Shown here: in pieces, positions 22,541 to 31,245 of the stretch
How the letters are laid out: every line of letters starts with the position of its first letter
Position numbering within the stretch: the first letter of the stretch is position 1
Source of the DNA: Candidatus Odyssella thessalonicensis L13
Lineage (GTDB): Bacteria > Pseudomonadota > Alphaproteobacteria > Paracaedibacterales > Paracaedibacteraceae
Assembly: GCF_000190415.1 (NCBI RefSeq)
Contig: NZ_AEWF01000009.1
Location: 1 to 64,000, forward strand
Direction: 5' to 3'
Length of the DNA stretch: 64,000 nucleotides
The notes under the pieces: generated by a model
The model's input: only the letters and a program-made list of their open reading frames with translations
What the model was told of the DNA's origin: nothing
The model's database searches: none
Translations under genes and position numbers: made by a program

Positions 22541-25414
22541 TCACCATTTATAAAATCCTGTGAGGATGATATGCTCCCATCCCAGAGGTGAGAGATGCGC
22601 CAGTTTTTCTGGTGGCACATGTATCCCCTGTTGTTTCATATCGTGAATAATGCGGCCAAGATGTTTGGTGTTCCAATAGATGATGATGGCGGTGAGCAGA
22701 TTGAGATGCATCATGCGCAAATGTTGATTTTCGGATGTACGGTCTGTGATTTCGCCTCTTCGGTTGAAGTTCAGCGCACGCTTTAAGGCATGATGTGCTT
22801 CGCCTTTGTTAAGACCCATTTGCGCTCTTCGCTGAAGGGCAACGGAGCTGATCCAGTTGAGGATAAAAATGGTGCGTTCAATACGACCGATCTCGCGTAA
22901 AGCGATAGCCAGCTCATTCTGACGGGGAAAGGATGCTAGCTGACGGAGGATATCACTGGGAATCACCTTATGTGTCATAATGCTGGCAACGAGGCGGATG
23001 ATATTTGGCCATTGCTGTTCAATGCGTGCGATGCTAGCTTTCACCTTGAAAGGCTCTTTCATTGCTTTCGGTATGGAGATGCCTTTTATACTATAGAGCC
23101 TTAGTGAGGATAGATTGCGCAAACGGGGGGCAAACTGGTAACCAAGCAGTGCGCACATAGCAAAAACATGATCGGTAAAACCGCCAGTATCCGCATAATG
23201 CTCTTTGATGCGCTTACCTGTATCATTCATGGTCAAACCATCAAGGATATAGGGTGCTTCATGGGCAGTAGCAGGAATGGTTCGGATAGCAAAGGGCCCG
23301 TATTGACCGGAAAGATGGGTATAACCTTTGAATCCGGGAGTAAAGCCTTGCTTGGCATTGACCACATTCATTGCTTCTCCAACACCCCCTGAAAAAAAGA
23401 ACTGTCCATCAGAGGAGGATGTCGTGCCATCCCCCCAGGCGGCAGATAATGGCAGATTCTTATGTTTCTCTATAATGACAGCCAATGCATCTGTCATGGA
23501 TTCACTGGTGACATACCAGCTAGAGATACGCATTAGTGACCAGAAGGAAGGATGCGAACTGCTGCATAGTGCCATTTTCTTCAGCCCCATATTAATGCCG
23601 CCTGCCAGCAATACATTAAGCAAACCAACCTTATCGCTACAGGGGGATCCGGTATGGACATGGGTAAAATTGTCGGTAAATCCCGTATCTTCATCGACTT
23701 CTGTGAGAATGTCGGTGATGGAAATTTCCGGCATCTGTTTATAGATATCTAATGTTAGCGTATCCATGCCTTCCGGCAGCTGGCGGTCAAGCCGGTTGAC
23801 ACGTATTTTGCCTTTCTCAATGTAGCTGTTCGGCAGTGTTCCCTGGCGTATCATCCGACTCACCTGCTTAATACCCTCCTCCAGCAATGCTTGACGCTCT
23901 GCAAGCCATGTATCCGGCTGCAGAGGAATAGGTAGGGACACGGTTTGCTCAGCCTGCTGTATCGGTAACAGCTGTTGACTAGTGTCCCGATGAGTGCAGG
24001 AATCATTCACCCAAATATCACGGGAACGCAGACCATCACGAATGGCAAACAATAGAGCTGTTTCCCAGAGTTTTCGTTCCGGATCATTGCCCATCCGCTT
24101 GCACCATTTCGGATTCGCAAAGCATATAGGCAAGTTACTATTTGCCTGCTTTTCTGACTGGTTTAACGCTTTCAGCAATTCAATTGCGTCAAGCAATGGC
24201 TGTGCCGCCTGATTACCTTCAAAAATGATATCTTCCAGCATACGCTGTGTGTATCGCCTAAATTTACCATAGCCCAATAGAACAAACTCCAGCGGCTCAC
24301 TCCCCAGTTTTTTAGTCAGCGCTTTGGCAGTCATTATAAGCATTTCTAATGCATCTGTGCTCTGAATCACATCTGCCACAGCACCATTGGTGGCATGGGC
24401 TTTCAGAAGCTTCTTACCCAGTTGCACAAAGGATATAAGGGTTTCATTTGCCAGTTTCTTGTGATCAATCAACTGGTCATCACGCATGCGCTTGCAGTCA
24501 CTATAAACCTTTCCCACAATCCGGTCATGCGTTTCCAGAACTGCGTCTATGATCATGGCTTTCCATTGGATAGCACAGGTGGCAAGAATCGCCATTTGTC
24601 GTTCTTCCTTAATATCACGCAATCCATCAGCATAGTATGCCTCACCCTGCTGTTGCAGCCAGATAACCCGATGTGTAGGAATACCATCCAGCAAAGACTC
24701 GGGAATATCTAACTCTTGAAGATATTCCAGCTTTTCCAGAAGCCGATTCACATCTGCTGAATTATGCCCAACTTCAAACCGCTTCAGCCAGCCATGTATC
24801 GTCAATCGCCCATCAACGGTTTCTTCTAACATGGCATGCAGATTTTTCTTCATCCTTTCATCGAGCCGTGAAGCAATGCGTCCTACAATCTCCCTCTCAG
24901 CTGCAAGACGGGCATCAGCGCATAATCTCTCAATCACTGTAATACCCGGTAGAATGATTCTGCGTTTCCGACATTCCTGTACAAACAATGTCGCCAGCTC
25001 AGCGTTATTACGTGTTTCTATTGCTGCGTGTTTTAGCCATATTATGAATTCAGCTTCAAAGCGATGGAATGGGAGATAACCATAATGTTGCTGCAAAGCC
25101 CTTAGATGCTCATATCTGGTAACAGATTTATAGGTAAACTTTAAAAGTTGTATCTCAGATAATCCTATCTGAGCACCGACAAAATCAATCAGTTCTTTGG
25201 GTAATACATCATCAGTATGCAGATAACGCCCCGGATAACGCAGGGCACATAATTGTAAAGCAAAACCAAGACGATTGTGAGCATCCTGCTTGCGTTTGAT
25301 ACGGATGATGTCCTCATCACTCAAGATATAATAAGACAACATCGAAGATTCATCTGATGGCAATGCCATTAAATCATTACGTTGTCGTTCTGTTAGGATT
25401 GGACGATGTACCAT
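22541..25414 (-). CDS. tnpA: Tn3-family transposase
   Basis: A 957-residue protein, normal for Tn3-type transposases. The N-terminal region (LTERQRNDLMALPSDESSML) is the family's DNA-binding domain. The catalytic triad can be read in order: Asp in AAWGDGTTSSSDGQ near residue 662, Asp in YADTGGFTDHVF near 746, and Glu in NKGEAHHALKRALNFNRRGE near 870. It cuts and joins the terminal repeats to make cointegrates. The start ATG 25412-25414 has GGAATG upstream. The frame is intact, so the element may be active. Confidence 0.95.
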   Translation of the reverse strand: MVHRPILTERQRNDLMALPSDESSMLSYYILSDEDIIRIKRKQDAHNRLGFALQLCALRYPGRYLHTDDVLPKELIDFVGAQIGLSEIQLLKFTYKSVTRYEHLRALQQHYGYLPFHRFEAEFIIWLKHAAIETRNNAELATLFVQECRKRRIILPGITVIERLCADARLAAEREIVGRIASRLDERMKKNLHAMLEETVDGRLTIHGWLKRFEVGHNSADVNRLLEKLEYLQELDIPESLLDGIPTHRVIWLQQQGEAYYADGLRDIKEERQMAILATCAIQWKAMIIDAVLETHDRIVGKVYSDCKRMRDDQLIDHKKLANETLISFVQLGKKLLKAHATNGAVADVIQSTDALEMLIMTAKALTKKLGSEPLEFVLLGYGKFRRYTQRMLEDIIFEGNQAAQPLLDAIELLKALNQSEKQANSNLPICFANPKWCKRMGNDPERKLWETALLFAIRDGLRSRDIWVNDSCTHRDTSQQLLPIQQAEQTVSLPIPLQPDTWLAERQALLEEGIKQVSRMIRQGTLPNSYIEKGKIRVNRLDRQLPEGMDTLTLDIYKQMPEISITDILTEVDEDTGFTDNFTHVHTGSPCSDKVGLLNVLLAGGINMGLKKMALCSSSHPSFWSLMRISSWYVTSESMTDALAVIIEKHKNLPLSAAWGDGTTSSSDGQFFFSGGVGEAMNVVNAKQGFTPGFKGYTHLSGQYGPFAIRTIPATAHEAPYILDGLTMNDTGKRIKEHYADTGGFTDHVFAMCALLGYQFAPRLRNLSSLRLYSIKGISIPKAMKEPFKVKASIARIEQQWPNIIRLVASIMTHKVIPSDILRQLASFPRQNELAIALREIGRIERTIFILNWISSVALQRRAQMGLNKGEAHHALKRALNFNRRGEITDRTSENQHLRMMHLNLLTAIIIYWNTKHLGRIIHDMKQQGIHVPPEKLAHLSPLGWEHIILTGFYKW

Positions 25415-25497
25415 ACTTCATTCCTTTTTTATTGTTTTTAGGGTGTACCTTAAAAGTACCGGCAATAAAGGTATTTTTATTATCTATAATACCATTT

Positions 25498-25535
25498 ATA
25501 CTGTACTGGTTTTAGAAAACCATATATACAGTACC
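25498..25535. promoter_or_regulatory. Resolution-site-like inverted repeat between tnpA and tnpR
   Basis: TACTGTACTGGTTTT and AAAACCATATATACAGTA form an interrupted dyad directly in front of the resolvase start, in the gap between the divergent genes where Tn3 elements have res. It probably doubles as the promoter region for both genes. Confidence 0.55.
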
Positions 25536-25537
25536 AA

Positions 25538-26158
25538 ATGATCAGAATTTATGGATATTTGAGAGCCAGTACCAAAGAGCAGAATGCCAAGCGCGCAAAA
25601 CAAGCATTGGAATCATTTGTTGCTGATGCCAATTCGGTAATCAGTGGCTGGTTCATCGAAAACGAAAGCGGGGCTACATTGAAACGGCCTGAACTCTTTC
25701 GCCTCCTTGATATCGCACAACGCGGAGACATCCTTCTGGTCGAACAGGTTGACCGTATCAGCCGCCTCAATAGTCAAGACTGGGAACTATTGAAATCACA
25801 GATTACCGGTAAGGGCATTATTGTAGTGGCCTTTGATTTGCCAACCTCTCATCAGTTTATCAATAGCAGAAGCGATGAATTTACACAGCGGATGCTCACC
25901 GCTATTAACAGCATGATGCTGGATGTGCTGGCAGCTGTCGCCCGAAAGGATTATGAAGACCGGCGACGCAGACAGTCAGAAGGCATCGCCAAAGCTAAGA
26001 TGGATGGCAAATATAAAGGGCGCCCTGCTAACCTTAAACGAAATGAAAATATTACCGCACTTTTGAACGCGGGTAAAAGCTATACCGATATTGTGAATAT
26101 TCTCGGATGTTCACGATCTACAATCTCAAAAGTACGCAAATCTACACCCAAACCCTAA
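25538..26158 (+). CDS. tnpR: Serine resolvase of the Tn3-family element
   Basis: A 206-residue serine recombinase. YLRASTKEQ gives the nucleophile Ser11, VEQVDRISRLN contains the conserved Arg region, and the C-terminus has a helix-turn-helix (NAGKSYTDIVNILGCSRSTI). It resolves cointegrates at res. Its last codons and stop (26156-26158) lie inside the right terminal repeat (26150-26185), so the transposon end is also coding sequence. Confidence 0.92.
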   Translation: MIRIYGYLRASTKEQNAKRAKQALESFVADANSVISGWFIENESGATLKRPELFRLLDIAQRGDILLVEQVDRISRLNSQDWELLKSQITGKGIIVVAFDLPTSHQFINSRSDEFTQRMLTAINSMMLDVLAAVARKDYEDRRRRQSEGIAKAKMDGKYKGRPANLKRNENITALLNAGKSYTDIVNILGCSRSTISKVRKSTPKP

Positions 26159-26185
26159 TTCCTGCACTTTTCCGCAAACTACCCC
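26150..26185 (-). repeat. Right terminal inverted repeat of the Tn3-family element
   Basis: Exact 36-bp reverse complement of 22496-22531. Its inner end overlaps the last three codons of the resolvase gene. Followed by TAGTA at 26186-26190. Confidence 0.95.
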
Positions 26186-26636
26186 TAGTAAGATAAGGGG
26201 AATAATAATAAAACTTTATTCTTATAATGATAATTGTTCTAAGTGCCAAGAAGCCCTGTGTAAGTTTCGCTCACATTTAGAAAAAAAAGTTAATGAGCAA
26301 CTGGGAACAAGGTTTCCCATTTTCTTCGTATCTATTAACAACAAACCCTGGAATTGTAACCCTTATCATCTCATGAGCGACGCCGGATGTGAGGATAAGA
26401 GGGGAAAAGACGGTTTCCTATTTAATATAAATTCTTTAGATTTAAATCGATCTCCGGAAGAAGAGTTCGAAGATAAATGGAAAGAACATTCTATAAGTAA
26501 ATATGTCCCAATGGAGAATTTTAGGTGTCTATCGCGTCAGCAGTATAAACCCTACACTCACTGCATTGAAAAATATCCTGAGGATTCACTTCCTAGCTTA
26601 TTTTTAGGGATTCAAGTTCAGCGTTGGGTGAAGTGA
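26186..26636 (+). pseudogene. Deaminase-like effector gene, 3' part after the transposon
   Basis: After the second TAGTA the host frame continues without stop to TGA at 26634-26636. It supplies the second half of the zinc site (NCSKC at 26232-26246), then KFRSHLEKKVNEQLG and PIFFVSINNKPWN, which resemble the strand-helix pattern following the PCxxC motif in deaminase toxins. The piece from ATG 26373 could still be translated as 87 residues but lacks the active site. Joined to the 5' part it would form a secreted deaminase-fold protein of about 400 residues, most like the rickettsial OTT_1508-type group; that family assignment is from memory of motif style. Confidence 0.65.
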
Positions 26637-26745
26637 CCATACAGTATAAAATCACGCTGAGTTTCAACTCAACCTTCTCTCTTTAATCCCATAAGTTTAA
26701 GAAAAGGGTATAATTTTTCAAAGACTTAACTAAGGGAGAAGATTC

Positions 26746-26844
26746 GTGTTAATAAGTCGATTTCTTCCTGTTGCTTGGGCTGCTCCCCCCTATCATCTTT
26801 TTGCTTGTCATTTTTTAGGGCATTTTTTTGATTGGAAAATTTAG
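26746..26844 (+). CDS. Possible 32-residue peptide (weak)
   Basis: GTG at 26746 follows GGGAGAAG and a TATAAT-like box at 26709-26714, and opens 32 codons (MLISRFLPVAWAAPPYHLFA at the start). Composition is rich in aromatic and hydrophobic residues. Only the ribosome site and promoter-like box support it; there is no second copy to compare. Confidence 0.2.
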   Translation: MLISRFLPVAWAAPPYHLFACHFLGHFFDWKI

Positions 26845-26893
26845 CATTTAATTCCTATATCTAAAGAGATATTTATGCAAGGGGCAGCGTGTA

Positions 26894-28549
26894 ATGATTT
26901 GTAGAGCTATAAATTATTTGACTCATATATTTTGTACCTATTTTATTCTGACCAATTTTTCATTAATTGCATCAGCCATGGATGCTCCCGTACAAATCAC
27001 AGAGGGAACACCTTTCAAGTTTAAGATCGGTCTTGAATTCCAAGAAGGCAACCATTTAGTTCCCTGGGCTAAAAATAATATCCATTTCCAAAAGAAGCCT
27101 TTGTTTTCCTTGAATAAGGGAATGCAAGAACTCTGGCACTTGGTCTTCGATGGTAGTGACCTTGAATTTGTAACGCCTCCTTTTGCCTCTGACCAACAGC
27201 AGGATCACCAAGACCTTGAAATCTGCATCAACACTATCATTGTGGCCTGTCAAAAACTCGTATCCTTTTATCATCAAGGTTCTCCAGTTACCCTGCGACA
27301 ATGGTTTAATGCTCTAAAGGAAGATTTCTCGGGCCAGGACTTTGAAAGTTTATCCTTGTACGAAACTCCTTTATTTTCTCGCCTTCCGCAGGAACCTTTA
27401 TCATTTCCTAAAGAAAACTACATGCCAGTATTCCAGCCTCAGATAACCATCCAGCATCCTTTATCCTATACTATTCCATTGGTTGTCACGCTTTTTGGTA
27501 ATTTGGAAGGAGGAACGGGTAGTATTTACGATGAATTTGAAATGGCATTCCCCTTTTTGAATAGTTTAAAAAGCTCGCTAGATGACCCAGGACAATATTT
27601 TACTGAAGAAAATGGTTTACTGTTTCTCTTCGCTTACACAGTTTGGACGATGACGCCAGCGCGCCCAAAAGATTTTTATTCTTATGGTAACGAGCTTCAA
27701 GATGCTTTCAAGAGGGCTAGGCAGGTTGATGCAAAAAGGAATTTAGCTTTACTATCCCGTCGGCCTTTTTCTTTAATGTGGAAAGAAATTAAAAACCAAC
27801 GCCCTGAATCTTCTTTACCTTCTTTCCGCGACTTATTTTGTGAAAGGGTCATCAATAATAATAAGCTTTTTAGTTCAAAGAATTTAGCGACCCATTTTCA
27901 ATATGTTAATTATGGGGCAGAGTACTATGATAAAGAATTACAGAAGCGACAAGACCTTTCGCCCCGATTGCCTCAATTATATAGCTCGCCCGAAGATGAG
28001 ATACCAGATTCTGTTAAGTTCTTATTATCCCAGGGCATTATTGGCACCGGTATGATTAAAGAGTCTGATATTTTAAATCACGGTTCGCCCAAACCCCGAA
28101 TAATCTTCAAAGACTATTGGCAAGAGGCTCTCGAGAGTATTGATAATCCGCACATACGTTATGAGATTGACCTTACGAACCCTCAACAAATAGCAATTAA
28201 TGAAATTGACTCACAAGTTGATGCTTTATCACCGCCTTACTTTTCGAGTGAAGATGATTCAATGGGAGCATACAACCAGTTTCACCCATCTTATCAAGAA
28301 TTTGATGCCAGCTATGGCAAAGCCATTATAGAATTCAGAGGTATTAAATTTGCGAGCCTTTGGGCCTTAGAAGAAATGGAGATCGAGAATTTTGATAAAT
28401 TAAGGAGGAATTTTCTAACGGGTGAGGATATAAATTCTGAATCAACATTAGAAACTTTACCCAGTCAAATAAAATGTTTAGTTTTATTTTTAAATCAGCC
28501 AGATATTTTTGAAAAGGCAAGAAGAATTATAATACATAATTTACCTTAA
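26894..28549 (+). CDS. Secreted protein, 551 aa, with amidoligase-like N-terminal motif
   Basis: The N-terminus is a signal peptide (YFILTNFSLIASAMDA). Residues about 40-110 read FKIGLEFQEGNHLVPW, then ELWHLVFDGSDLEFVTPPFA, which recalls amidoligase/glutamate-ligase folds, where G-x-E-x-E opens the domain and D-G-S followed by E-x-V-x-P sits in the next strands. ITIQHPLSYTIPLVVTLFGN follows. The C-terminal half is acidic and shows no motif. If the resemblance holds, the protein would join an amino group to a carboxylate on a peptide or protein outside the cytoplasm. The resemblance is weak, and unknown function is the safe reading. Confidence 0.6.
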   Translation: MICRAINYLTHIFCTYFILTNFSLIASAMDAPVQITEGTPFKFKIGLEFQEGNHLVPWAKNNIHFQKKPLFSLNKGMQELWHLVFDGSDLEFVTPPFASDQQQDHQDLEICINTIIVACQKLVSFYHQGSPVTLRQWFNALKEDFSGQDFESLSLYETPLFSRLPQEPLSFPKENYMPVFQPQITIQHPLSYTIPLVVTLFGNLEGGTGSIYDEFEMAFPFLNSLKSSLDDPGQYFTEENGLLFLFAYTVWTMTPARPKDFYSYGNELQDAFKRARQVDAKRNLALLSRRPFSLMWKEIKNQRPESSLPSFRDLFCERVINNNKLFSSKNLATHFQYVNYGAEYYDKELQKRQDLSPRLPQLYSSPEDEIPDSVKFLLSQGIIGTGMIKESDILNHGSPKPRIIFKDYWQEALESIDNPHIRYEIDLTNPQQIAINEIDSQVDALSPPYFSSEDDSMGAYNQFHPSYQEFDASYGKAIIEFRGIKFASLWALEEMEIENFDKLRRNFLTGEDINSESTLETLPSQIKCLVLFLNQPDIFEKARRIIIHNLP

Positions 28550-28624
28550 CTCTGACCAGATAGAAGTAAGAATTAAATTATAATTGCATTAATCGCACAA
28601 AATTAATATTTAGGGAGATAGCCA

Positions 28625-29176
28625 ATGATTAAGAAGATTCCTCTTATCACTGTTTTATTAGGGTGTCATTTAGCTCAAGCTGTAGAATTTAATTTTGAGA
28701 TGCTGCAGGGTAAAGCAAGGGCTTTTGCGGAGGAAATATACGATAAAGAAATTATCCCTCAAGAAAGAATTGAAAAAACCTTAAGTTTTTGTCTCTTAAA
28801 TGGTGAACCCTATGAGGATAGAGATCTGTATCTTACTCAAAAATCAGCACCAAGACTTTGTGAAGAAAAGGAATATTTAACCAAAACTTTTAAACAAATT
28901 GGGTGTTTCTTCAGAACTTGTTTAGAGATTTATAATAAACCAGACCTAAAAGAGTCAAAGAAAATAGCTCTCTCAATTCTCTTGGAGATGGTAACAGAGC
29001 GATTAGACTACCGCCTATGGCATATAGAAATTAGGAGAAAAGCATTAGAGGAATTGAAAGAAGAAGAGCAAAAGAAAACCCAAGACACAACCATGCCATT
29101 AATCTCCTCTAAAGCAAATCAGCCTCTTGTCAATAACACAGATAAGTCTAGAAGTCAGGACCTAATTGTAAAGTAA
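28625..29176 (+). CDS. Secreted helical protein, paralog 1 of 3
   Basis: A 183-residue protein: signal peptide (IPLITVLLGCHLAQA), then an all-helical body. Strongly conserved with the next gene are EKTLSFCLL, GEPYEDRDLYLT, FFRTCLEIYNKPDLKESK and IALSILLEMVTE. Three or four conserved cysteines (SFCLL, RLCEE, RTCLE) may form disulfides. The tail is variable and polar. GGGAG precedes ATG 28625. No family is recognised; duplicated small secreted proteins are a common effector pattern in endosymbionts. Confidence 0.7.
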   Translation: MIKKIPLITVLLGCHLAQAVEFNFEMLQGKARAFAEEIYDKEIIPQERIEKTLSFCLLNGEPYEDRDLYLTQKSAPRLCEEKEYLTKTFKQIGCFFRTCLEIYNKPDLKESKKIALSILLEMVTERLDYRLWHIEIRRKALEELKEEEQKKTQDTTMPLISSKANQPLVNNTDKSRSQDLIVK

Positions 29177-29224
29177 TAAGGACGATAAAGTTAAGCAGGT
29201 AAATCTTTGCACTGGAGAGGGCCC

Positions 29225-29794
29225 TTGATCAAGAAGATTTCTCTTATCACTGTTTTACTATGGTGCAATTTAGGTCAAGCGGTTGAATTTAACTTCGAGA
29301 TGCTGGAGGATAAAGCAATCGCTTTTTCAACTAAAATAAATAGGACACAAACTGTTCCCCAAGAAACAGTCGAAAAAACGCTAAGTTTTTGTCTCTTAAA
29401 GGGTGAACCCTATGAGGATAGAGATCTGTATCTTACGGAAAAGTCAGTACCCCAACTTTGTGAAGAAAAGAAATATCTCCTAGAACCTTTTAAACAAATT
29501 AAGAGTTTCTTCAGAACTTGTTTAGAGATTTATAATAAACCAGACCTAAAAGAGTCCAAAAGAATAGCCCTCTCCATTCTCTTGGAAATGGTCACAGAAA
29601 AATTAGACTACTATTTATGGCATATTCAGATTAGGAAAAATCCAAGCCTTTTAAGCGAAGAAGATAAGAAGAAGAATGGGGACACTAACCTGTCTTTGAT
29701 TCCCCATAAGGCTAATCAACCGATTGCCAATAATACGGGAACAACTAGAGGTGAAGATCTAAAAGTAAAGAATAGGAGCAATTATTCTCTTTAG
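29225..29794 (+). CDS. Secreted helical protein, paralog 2 of 3
   Basis: A 189-residue paralog of the protein at 28625-29176. I start at TTG 29225-29227 because it aligns with the ATG of paralog 1 and has GGAGAGGG just upstream; a TTG six codons earlier lacks this. The signal peptide is ISLITVLLWCNLGQA. The body keeps EKTLSFCLL, GEPYEDRDLYLT and FFRTCLEIYNKPDLKESK almost unchanged, while the region around residues 35-45 and the tail differ. It follows paralog 1 by 48 bases and probably shares a transcript. Confidence 0.7.
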   Translation: MIKKISLITVLLWCNLGQAVEFNFEMLEDKAIAFSTKINRTQTVPQETVEKTLSFCLLKGEPYEDRDLYLTEKSVPQLCEEKKYLLEPFKQIKSFFRTCLEIYNKPDLKESKRIALSILLEMVTEKLDYYLWHIQIRKNPSLLSEEDKKKNGDTNLSLIPHKANQPIANNTGTTRGEDLKVKNRSNYSL

Positions 29795-29799
29795 AAGCC

Positions 29800-30303
29800 A
29801 TGCTATGCATAATAGGGTTAGCTCAAGCAGTTCAGTGCGATTTCCATGGCCTTAATAGTATAGCAGAAACCATTTTTAGCCGTTTATGTTTCAGGACTGT
29901 TAACCCTCAAGAGAGAAGAGAGGCCACGCTTGATTTCTTCTATCTCGATGGTAAGCCCAGCCATAAAAGCACTCCCTTTTTAGTGGAAAAGCTTGTTGTC
30001 GAGCTTTATAAAAAGAATACATATCTCTTAGATATCTTTAAGAGTGATGATTATTTTACCTACTCCCTCAATATTTATAATCAAGCAGGTCCAAAAGGTG
30101 GCTATTTCCATGCTATTTGAGCGAATCACAGAGCGATTTGAACAATACCGCTTACTCCTTAATATTATTGAGGGTAAGGAACCAGATAATAAAGAACAAG
30201 AAGACCACCCAAAGATAGCTTTCACCCCCTAAACGAAGCTGATAAATCTGCTCATTTAACAGCTAATAACAGCGATAGCTCTGTGAACATTATAATGAAA
30301 TGA
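29800..30303 (+). pseudogene. Third paralog of the secreted helical protein, frameshifted
   Basis: A diverged third copy. The N-terminus is shortened (MLCIIGLAQAV instead of a full signal peptide). Reading in three frames in turn recovers LDFFYLDGKP and YSLNIYNQAGPK, then ISMLFERITERFEQYRLL after a shift near 30095, then SFHPLNEADKSAHLTANNSD after another near 30210, ending at TGA 30301-30303. These match the paralogs in order. Two frameshifts and the damaged signal peptide mark a decaying gene. Confidence 0.7.
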
Positions 30304-30584
30304 GCATACTTTTTGCCCTCTTTTTCGCTTGTCGATCCTGAATTTGAGATTAAGGGTCCTTAAATAAAAGGAAATAAGGCTAGGCGTTTAAGTGTGATGC
30401 ATAAGCGTTCATCATATTGCCATTCTACTATCCACAGCAGAGAGACACTGTTAATTTAAAGTATACTCTAAACTAACAAATTAAAACCCCTTTAAAATGC
30501 GTAAAGATAGGGTCAAAAATTTTATTACTTTACATAAGTAAATTGATGTTTTAGACTCTAACTTAACAAAAATGAGGTAAATTG

Positions 30585-31151
30585 ATGGCTGCTGGAAAAA
30601 TCATTGGTTATATACGTGTCAGTTCGTTCGAGCAAAATCCTGAGCGGCAGCTAGAAGAAATAAAAACTGATCGGGTTTTTATTGATAAGACCTCAGGTAA
30701 AGATACGGAACGGCCCCAGTTAGCAGAGCTCCTTAAATATGTCCGGGATGGGGATACTGTTGTTGTGCATAGCTTAGATCGTCTCGCCCGTAACCTTGAC
30801 GATCTGAGGCGCCTTGTTCAAGAATTGACAGCAAAGGAAGTCAAAGTTCACTTTATTAAAGAAAGCTTAACCTTTACTGGCGAAGATTCCCCCATGGCGC
30901 ACCTCCTCCTCTCAGTTATGGGGGCCTTTGCAGAGTTCGAACGAGCTCTAATCCGCGAACGTCAAATGGAAGGTATTGCCATTGCTAAAAAGAAAGGCGT
31001 CTATAAGGGAAGAAAGCGGGCATTATCCGATGAACAATTAAAAGACATGCAGCTAAGAATTGCTAGCGGACAGAAAAAATCACATATTGCTAAATCTCTC
31101 GGGATAAGTCGAGTCACTCTCTATCAGTATTTAACATCTTGCGGAGAATGA
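30585..31151 (+). CDS. Serine recombinase, resolvase/invertase type
   Basis: A 188-residue small serine recombinase. GYIRVSSFEQNPERQL contains the nucleophile (Ser13), followed by DKTSGKDTERPQL, then HSLDRLARNLDDLRRLV with the catalytic arginines, and AFAEFERALIRERQMEG as the long E helix. The C-terminal helix-turn-helix is HIAKSLGISRVTLYQYL. It is closer to the Pin/Tn3 type than to the resolvase at 25538 and has no transposase beside it, so it probably serves multimer resolution or inversion on this replicon. The AT-rich 280 bases upstream contain two similar ACTCTAA-CTTAACAAA stretches (30465-30480 and 30555-30570) that could be recombination subsites. Confidence 0.9.
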   Translation: MAAGKIIGYIRVSSFEQNPERQLEEIKTDRVFIDKTSGKDTERPQLAELLKYVRDGDTVVVHSLDRLARNLDDLRRLVQELTAKEVKVHFIKESLTFTGEDSPMAHLLLSVMGAFAEFERALIRERQMEGIAIAKKKGVYKGRKRALSDEQLKDMQLRIASGQKKSHIAKSLGISRVTLYQYLTSCGE

Positions 31152-31245
31152 ACATTATAATATCCGCAACAAATGCGGAGATTGTGGTTGTGATTGCGGA
31201 GAATTTTTTCTATACTTTATTTAAGTAGAAATGAAGGTTTCCCCA

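Larger units (their letters stand above)
22496..26185. mobile_element. Complete Tn3-family transposon, 3690 bp
   Basis: The element is bounded by 36-bp perfect terminal inverted repeats starting GGGGTAGTTTGCGG, flanked by the direct repeat TAGTA. It carries only a transposase (minus strand) and a serine resolvase (plus strand), divergent across a res-like region. No passenger gene is present. Removing the element and one TAGTA restores an open reading frame in the host gene, so the insertion site is certain. Intact ends and genes suggest that the insertion is recent. Confidence 0.95.
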
